Source: Myotis daubentonii (taxonomy: Eukaryota; Chordata; Mammalia; Chiroptera; Vespertilionidae). Taken from it: a stretch of DNA of 64,000 nt. Shown here one piece after another: positions 57,327 to 64,000 of this stretch (positions within the stretch are counted from its first letter, which is position 1; every line of letters starts with the position of its first letter). The stretch is taken from positions 4,459,062-4,523,061 of the forward strand of contig NC_081840.1 of the NCBI RefSeq assembly GCF_963259705.1, in the 5' to 3' direction. The notes beneath the pieces were generated by a model. That model was not told the DNA's origin. It did not search any database and saw only the letters and a program-made list of their open reading frames with translations. A program made the position numbers and the translations under genes.

Positions 57327-57895
57327 GCAGTGGCAGTAGTAATAGTGGTACTAGCAGCAGTAGTAATAATGGTATTAGCAGCAGTAGTAATAAATAGTGG
57401 TGCTAGCAGCAGTAGTAATAATGGTACTAGCAGCAGTAGTGTTAATAGTAATAGCCATGGACCAGCAGCAGTAGCAGTAGCAGTAGTGATAGTGTTAGTA
57501 GTAGTAGCAGTCATAGTGTTCATAGTAATAGCCAAAGGCCAGTAACAGCAGTAGTAATAGTGGTACTTGCAGGAGTAGTAATAGTGGTACTAGCAGCAGT
57601 AGTAATAGGGGTATTAGCAGCAGTAGTAATAGTGGTACTAGCAGCAGTATTGTTACTAGCAGCAGAGCAGTAGTAACAGTGTTACTAGCCTCAGTATTGG
57701 TACTAGTAGCAGCTGTGGGCCATCAGCAGCAGTAGTCAGCATCCTCATCAGGGCCACAGTAGTAGAAATAACAACAATTGTATTAGCAATAATGACCATA
57801 GAAAGAGTAGTCATTAGAGTAGAATTAATGGTCGTAATATTAGTAATAATGAGAGTATTGAAAATAGTAGTAATAAGAGGCATAATAGTACTAGT
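57327..57895. repeat. Minisatellite, 24-bp higher-order unit of AGC/AGT triplets
   Basis: About 570 bases dominated by AGC, AGT and AAT triplets on the plus strand. The core GGTACTAGCAGCAGTAGT recurs with 24-base spacing in two blocks (about 57346-57450 and 57561-57655), with point changes and one 4-base expansion. Decay increases to the right (57700-57895). Open frames here are repeat-derived. Confidence 0.9.
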
Positions 57896-57899
57896 AACT

Positions 57900-60515
57900 A
57901 TTCAGTTGATGGTGAAGAAATGTCACATAGTCTTCTAACTGGTATTATTATCTCCAGTTCCAGACACAGCCATAGTTTTGACAACTCAGGACAAAATTAG
58001 GAGCTAATCAGATAAACAACAATTTGTTAAAAAGTAAGTGCATTAAAGGTGCTTCTAGTAGCTAATGCCAACCAAAAGTAATCAAACCTAAAATGAGGAC
58101 AGTGCTCCCTGCTCAGAAGTGCTAAGAAATACCGCAGCTGCATGCCCAACACGAGGTTCCTGATGTCCTCGCTCAGGGAGAGCTGGGACAGCTGCCGCTT
58201 CGCTGGCTGGTTGGAGGCAGCTGCCCAAGTTAGGACTCAGCCCATGCCCGAGCAGCTGGCTGCTGTGCGGGGCACGGCTTTACCCTCCAAGCTGGACCAA
58301 AGAGCAGTCAGACCCCAGCGGTGTCAGCAGGCCACACCTCTCCCTCCTCCTTTCCCACCTGGCTCATGCCAAACGCTCTCCTCAATCCCGGTCAAGTGCG
58401 AGCTTGCAGACGCCGATGACAGAGCGTGGAAGGAAATGAAGGGAAGGAGGGTCCTTGGCTCAACAGGAACTCCGGCTTCCCAGGATGCCTCTCTTCCAGC
58501 CTGAAGAGCGGCCAGGGGTGCCCAAAGACCTGAGGCAGCCTGCGTGCTGGTGGCTCTCTGTGCCCCACTCCACGGGCCAGCAGCTGGGGCTTGGAAAGAG
58601 CCTCCAGCAGCCCCCGCTGATGGCAGGAAGAGACCTCTGCTTCCTAACAGAATGCATTCAGAATTGTTTGTGACAGCGGTGCCTCCACCCCGGCAATTAT
58701 TCAATTCTTCTGGAATGCGGAGAGTTGGCACGAGGCACTGGGCTGGGCGGCCATGACAAGTTGGCTCTCTTTACTCTTACACAGGACATCTCCCTACCTG
58801 GAGCTGCAGAAAGGGCCAGAAGTCCCTCAGAGAAAAGCATATTCATTCTGGCCGAGCTGCAATCAGACCCAGCAGAGGTGCTGAGCGCTGAATGACTCCT
58901 GTCTACCAGGAAGACAGTCGATGGGCCGCTACCAAATGCAATGGGCTTGCGATCCTTTCCATCTCTGCCTCTGGCTCTATTTTTATTTTTTTTTAAGATA
59001 CTAAAACCGGAAAGCCAGATCCATGAAACAATTCATACTTTGATTTGCAAAAGACAACAAACATCTCCTCTGGGCAGAGGCAGCATGCCTCTTCTTGCCT
59101 CTGAGCTCAGGAACACCAAGGCTCTGCTTCAGGCCCTTCAAAGGCCGCCACGCTGAAGGGTGATCTAATCGGCTTTCAAGGCAAAGCGAGTGCTCGTTGC
59201 CTGCAGCTCTATTCAATAGCTTTCCCGCCATCGAACATGTGGAGACCGATTGTTTAACCTTGATGCCTACATCTGCAAAACGAAGAATCAAAAAGTCCTA
59301 TTCATGGGGCCTACGTGGGGACACGGATGTTCCCAGCATAAGACGTGACCCTGGGTATGTGCTCAAAACCATCTGTTAAAAGAGACAGTGAGTTTTACTA
59401 AGTGAACAAGACAATGAGTCATAGAAGTGAGAGCAGAGAAGGAAGTCCTCGTCAATGCAGTTTACTAGTAGCATTTCCACTTCACTGCTGAGAAGGGGCC
59501 TCATGCAGGAGCTGGAGCTGGCAGAACAGGCTTTGGAGCGAGTCTCCAAAATCCCAGGTCAGTGTCTTACAGCTGTGGGTTAACGGGAAAAGCTGCCACT
59601 CACTGAAGAGCCACTGGAGGTCCTCCTCTCCACCCCCCCTCTTTTATTTTTAGTAATAGTGGCAATAACAGCATGAAGCATGGAGCCCTTCAACCATTCC
59701 TGATTTCCCTACGATCCTTGAGGCATAATGATGGCAACGGTCCATAGATGGACACCCTTGGCATCCTTGGGTGGTCTATCAGACTCCCTGGGGGCAGGAC
59801 CAAGAATTTGTATTTTAACCAGTTTTCTGGGTGATTCTGATGGATGCTATCTTTGAGGATTGATCACTGAGCTAGACCAAGACAGTGAGGTGCCCAATGC
59901 ATGGGAAGGTACCCCGAGCCCTGACTGGCTGGCTGGGGACCAGCACAGGGGTTGTTGGTGGACTACGTACTCCCTTGTCTGTCCTCTGTAGAGCGGCTTA
60001 GAAAGCAAGCTGTTCTCTTTGCCAGTCTTGCCATTCGAGGTGGCCAGGAGATGGAATTTCACCAGTGAGATGTGCGTGGAGACCCACTGGGAGGCTGGGA
60101 CATCTGTTTCTCTCATGATCAGAAGAAGGCCCAGGAGGACATATGCCATGCCCATGTCAACTTCCGTCCCTGCCTCTGAAAGCAGTGTGTGAGGGTCTTG
60201 GCGCTGTGTCCTGCAGCCATCTCCCAAGCAAGAGGAGAAAGACAAGGGAATCGTGGACACCAGCCTAGCACAGCAGCACCAAATGAATTCTGTGTGCCCT
60301 TCATAGGGACGAACAAGAGTTACATGTCCAGTTACACATTTATTGTCAAAGCGATCATGTTGCTAAAAAGTGTTTTCCTCCACAATAACCATGACATAAT
60401 ACAATGGAGTATAAATTCCTTATAGCTTGCATTAAAATAAAATCTACTCATAGCTTAACTGCTGGCAGCAGAGGCAAAGATTATGCAGCAAAAGGAGAAG
60501 AGGGAAGGGAGTGAA
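57900..60515. other. Unassigned DNA
   Basis: No recognised repeat. 58140-58730 is GC-rich with frames of 120 (plus) and 135 (minus) codons that overlap each other and have no domain. No gene called. Confidence 0.4.
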
Positions 60516-60606
60516 GACAGGCAAGGATGACCTTGGGGAGGGGTGCTCTCATTCCCCAAAACTGACAAGAATGACCTTGGGGAGGTGTGCACTCATTTCC
60601 TGGGGG
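60516..60606. repeat. 48-bp tandem duplication
   Basis: Units start at 60516 and 60564. Both contain GATGACCTTGGGGAGG or AATGACCTTGGGGAGG and a CTCATT(C/T)CC element. The second unit runs into the MaLR LTR. Confidence 0.75.
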
Positions 60607-60757
60607 AACTATAGCAAAATGCCACAAACTGAGCAGTTCAACACAACAGAAATTTATTCTCTCGCAATTACAGAGGCCAGAATTATGAAATCAAAGTGTC
60701 AGCATGGTTGGTTCTTCCTAAAAAGTCTAGAGAAGAATCTGTCCCATACCTTTTGTT

Positions 60758-61280
60758 ATGGATTGACTTGTGTATGTCCCCAAAGGTTGTTAAAGTCCTG
60801 ATCTCTGGGAACTATGAATGTGACATTATTTGGAAATAGGACTTTTGCAGATGATCAAGATAAAAGGAGGTCATTAGGATAGACCAGTGGTCAGCAAACT
60901 GTGGCTCACGAGCCACATATGGTTCTTTGGCCCCTTGAGTGTGGCTCTTCCACTGACCTCTGTGCATGGCCACTAAGTTTCAATTGCACTGTACATGCGT
61001 GCCCGCATGTGGTGTTTTGTGGAAGAGCGACACTCAAGGGGCCAAAGAGCCGCATGTGGCTCGTGAGCCGCAGTTTGCCGACCACTGGGATAGACCATAA
61101 TGCAATGTGACTGTGTCCTTATACAAACAGGAAATGTGGACGCAGAAACAGACATGCAGAAGGAGGCAACACTGTAAATACATGGGGATCATGCCCTCTA
61201 CAAGCCAAGGAACACCTGAGTGTGCCAGGATAATGATGGACAGAGTCTCCACAGCCCAGAGAAGAACCCACCCCTTTCAG
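60758..61280 (+). repeat. Inner MaLR LTR (sense), split by hAT element
   Basis: Starts TTATGGATTGACTTGTGTAT, then GAATGTGACATTATTTGGAA, AAGGAGGTCATTAGGATAGA; after the hAT element GACCATAATGCAATGTGACT, GTGTCCTTATACAAACAGGA, CTCTACAAGCCAAGGAACAC. Sense MLT1-type LTR inside an antisense one. Its right junction is approximate. Confidence 0.65.
60885..61087. mobile_element. hAT miniature element (MITE), exact 8-bp TSD
   Basis: 203 bp with inverted repeats of about 69 bp (60885-60953 and 61019-61087; about 6 mismatches, mostly TA against CG). Ends CAGTGGTC...GACCACTG. TSD GGATAGAC is identical at 60877-60884 and 61088-61095. An 8-bp TSD and CA...TG ends define hAT. No transposase; it would be mobilised in trans. 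Confidence 0.95.
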
Positions 61281-61572
61281 TCCCTGGTGGCTGTCAGCAA
61301 TCAGTGGCATTCGTGGGTTTGTAGACAGGTCACCCTCCTCTGCCTTCATCTTCCCATGGCCTTCCTCTCTGTGTCTCAATTCTCTCTTTTCTCTTACAAG
61401 GACATTCATTGTTGGATATAGGGCCCATTCTCATTCTAGGATGATCTGAACTCTGAGATCCTGAATTCCATCTGCAAGACCCTCTTTACAAATAAGGTTC
61501 CATTCACGGGTACCAGGGTTAGGACTTGTGCCTATCTTTTGGAGGGGATAGAATTCAACCCATTACTATTCT

Positions 61573-64000
61573 AGCGGGAAATACGATTTCATGGTTAAGA
61601 ATGTAATACATCTGTATATTGCACAGAACCTTCTATACTCAACCACAGTGTCCTAAAAGAGACAGGGACAGAGGGATGGGACAGGGGCAAAGGTAGTTGA
61701 CTCTGAGCTCTTCCTTCAACCTAGATTGCCCACAAGGCATCCAAGGAAAGGTACGAATTTCACCTGGTCAGATCCTGGAAGATTCGCACGTCTCTGTAGA
61801 TCTCCTTCCACCTTCTGTCTTTGCCTAAAGCAGCCGTTGACCCTGAGATTGAAAGGATAAAAGTCAGCACAACACGTGGATGGGCTCATTTTTCTTCCTC
61901 GCTGTGGACATAGCCAGTTTCAGTTTTGAGTCCCTTCCTAAGTATGACATCTCCTTGACAGATTAAGTCAATTAACTTGAGAGCTCCTGGAGGGTGAATA
62001 ATGGACTGGGGTAAGGATACCGGGTTGGTGGCAAAGCTTTGCTTCTGATTAGCCCCCGGAGCTTCGCAGGACTCCATGCTGGGTGGGCCTTCACTCCTTC
62101 ATCTGTAAGAATCAGGGGTGGCCTGGCTCATTTCTCCAGTCCCTTCCATGCCACCATTCTTTGCACACACTCCCTTCGGAATTTGGACCAAAGTTGAGTT
62201 GTGGTTGTTTTATGCACATGATCAGTATGGAGATTTATGGAGACGCTTGCTTTTTATACAGCACAAGAGGAAGCGCACATGCACGCACAGAGAGACACAT
62301 ACTGCACACAATAGCAGCAGTGAGCCTTTGCCAGCTTCACATACATTTATCCCGCGACAGCAGACACACTGCCACCACACTGCAACGAGGGAGAGCGCCT
62401 CTGTCAATATTTACTGAGACAGAAATGGTAACGCAGCCTGTTTTCAGCTTCCTTCACTCAGCAAACACGGGGAGGCCTCGGGCTCAGCCTCACTCACCCG
62501 GCACTGGACAGAGAGGCACAATCCAGACTCGAACCTGCCTACAGGTGCTCAGGGCCCATCTGAGAGGTGGTCACATGCACAGAGAGAAATCACATCTGCT
62601 AGGATGCTGTGATGGGGTGAGTGCTAGGTATTATGACAGCTCTGAGGAATGACAGCAACAACCTCAGCCTGGCAGCCCCTCAGAAAGGCCTCTGAGCCCA
62701 ACTCAGAAGGACTGAAGGATGTGTAGGAGAGTGAGGTGTGGGTTGACCCTTAGCTACCTCAAGTTCAAGGCAATTTGAACTCTACAGTTGCTTGACCTGT
62801 AGGTGAACCACAGTGAAGGAGGACACTTCTAAGGCTTTTCTGTCGGCTGGGCTCCACCTTTCTGGATCTCTCCCAAGGTCTCTGATGATCAATCAATTCC
62901 ACCAGTTATCTTCTTGGAGCCACATCAGCCTCTGAAACGCTGCAGGATCCACGCCAGCCTGCAGCATGTCATCCCCACCTGGGCCGTCCTGCTAGTCAAG
63001 GCTCCTGGGTTCCCAGTTGACCTTGTCAATGTCACGTCACACCACATACACACAATAAAACAGGACATGCAGACCAGATTTGGAAGTGGCTTCACCTGTT
63101 ATAAGTGGAGGGGTGCCACGGGGGTGCTGAAAAGCACATCCATCAGCCTGACCCAGGTGGTTCCACATGTTTATATTCTGGGATTCGGTGTGGGGATGGG
63201 CCCTAAGATGTGAAGTCGGGAGAGTTTGTATCACTACCCTGCTCGTGCACCGGTGGGTCTGGGCCACCTCCGTCTCCCCCTTTGTAACCTGGAGCTGGCA
63301 CTTCCCGGTCTGACTGCCTCCTGGGAGCAAAAACTCAGAAGCAACATGGAGTCTTGTGTGTGCACAACCAGCTTCACTGAGGCCAAGAGAGTGCAATGTA
63401 AAGAGGTGGACTGTGACGGCAGGAGAACCGAGTTCCATCAAGGTCTCAAGTGTCCCTTCCATCCTGTCCCACTTCTCAGGGGCCCTATCCATCACATTCA
63501 TGTGCAGTCTGGCCCAGATCCAGGTCCTAGGTGACCGCTCAGTCCCCAGAACATACTGGGAATCTGTGAGAGCCTGTCCACTTCTTTGCCCTGAAGGCCC
63601 CTCACCTCCTCTGCATAGGTGACAGGACATCTTTTGAAAGTGCAGACATGAGGGACAGCACCTGGAATCCTGCCCCTTGCTCTGCAGATGTTCTGGACCT
63701 AGAGCTGCTGGTGTCATGAGGCCAGTGCTGGGCGTGGTCCTGAAGCTGCACTGGAGGCCCAGCAGCCAGGACAGTCTGTCCACACTGATGGTGTCTGAGC
63801 GAGTCATTCATTACCTGTGATTTGTCTGTTCCCCACAGCTCACCAGGGCACGGGGGCAGCCAGGCGTGGACATGTGACTCCGCTCCCCTGGGACCTGGAC
63901 TTGGAGCAGGACTGGGCAGAGGTGGTCTGGACCCTCTGTTCTCTGGGGCCCAGCCCCAGCCCCTCACAGAGTCAATGGGCAGTTGCCTCATGGGTCCCTC
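61573..64000. other. Unassigned DNA
   Basis: No recognised repeat. It contains the window's longest open frame (minus, 63037-63807, 256 codons) and a 189-codon plus-strand frame (62083-62652). Neither shows a domain, signal peptide or family motif I can name, and neither has a convincing promoter or polyadenylation site. Confidence 0.35.

Larger units (their letters stand above)
60600..61572 (-). repeat. Outer MaLR LTR (antisense), split
   Basis: Left part 60600-60757: AACTATAGCAAAATGCCACA, GAAATTTATTCTCTCGCAAT, GGTTGGTTCTTCCTAAAAAG. Right part from about 61281: GGCTGTCAGCAATCAGTGGC, TATAGGGCCCATTCTCATTC, TAGGATGATCTGAACTCTGA, CATTCACGGGTACCAGGGTT, TAGAATTCAACCCATTAC. Together they give one antisense MLT1-type LTR, opened by a sense-strand LTR. 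Confidence 0.65.

Noticed and set aside
57291..57545. Ala/Val/Ser-rich frames on both strands
   Set aside because: Products of the 24-bp triplet minisatellite, not a gene.
62083..62652. 189-codon plus-strand frame
   Set aside because: His/Thr-rich without recognisable fold; no splice or start context.
63037..63807. 256-codon open frame on the minus strand, the longest in the window
   Set aside because: No domain, motif, signal peptide or family resemblance; no promoter or polyadenylation context; overlaps plus-strand open frames. A frame of this length can arise by chance in GC-rich DNA.

Overview
This is mammalian nuclear DNA, almost certainly from a vespertilionid (evening) bat. Three things point there. 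Ves-type tRNA-derived SINEs occur throughout, on both strands, many with intact target-site duplications (TSDs). Four Helitrons have HeliBat-style ends (5' TC-TATATA, 3' hairpin then GGCCTCTAG, inserted between A and T); HeliBat Helitrons are known from vespertilionid bats. There is also a young-looking hAT miniature element with an exact 8-bp TSD. Older pan-chiropteran SINEs and pan-mammalian MIR, L2, L1 and MaLR fossils fill in the rest.

I find no protein-coding gene that I can support. No open frame has a recognisable domain. The longest (256 codons, minus strand, 63037-63807) shows no family resemblance, and many shorter frames come from microsatellites. There is no CpG island, no tRNA or snRNA gene, no CRISPR array. 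The window is best read as intergenic or intronic DNA shaped by transposable elements.

Layout. 1-10 kb: Ves SINEs, an L2 end split by a Ves copy, and a minus-strand Helitron (4312-5028) with its own Ves and a C-rich tandem array. 10-15 kb: two bat L1 3' ends, a 200-bp Helitron, and a Helitron (14080-14443) inserted in an L1 3' end and carrying a second, inverted Helitron 3' end. 15.9-18.7 kb: an LTR-like segment, then a decayed L1 split by a chiropteran SINE. 20.9-21.4 kb: a Tigger-like fragment next to a Ves copy. 23-31.5 kb: MIRs, then a long AT-rich antisense L1 fossil (about 24.96-30.74 kb) interrupted by a MaLR LTR (itself holding a Ves), two more SINEs and, near its 5' end, a class-II-type solo LTR with an exact 6-bp TSD. 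33-46 kb: SINEs whose pyrimidine tails have grown into long microsatellites. 46.8-56 kb: a fourth Helitron with an internal GC-rich array, a MaLR LTR, an L1 tail, and a long L2 3' region with a TCTTC microsatellite and a palindromic miniature element. 57.3-57.9 kb: a minisatellite with 24-bp higher-order periodicity. 60.6-61.6 kb: a three-level nest of a hAT miniature element in a MaLR LTR in an opposite-strand MaLR LTR.

Nothing here looks like a new enzymatic or defence system. The most interesting items are the double-3'-ended Helitron, the nested LTR/hAT stack, the repeat-bearing solo LTR, the 24-bp minisatellite, and two isolated, exact 25-26 nt dispersed duplications that no mobile element I recognise explains. 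Family names are from recall of consensus sequences, not a database search; ages and exact subfamilies are inference.
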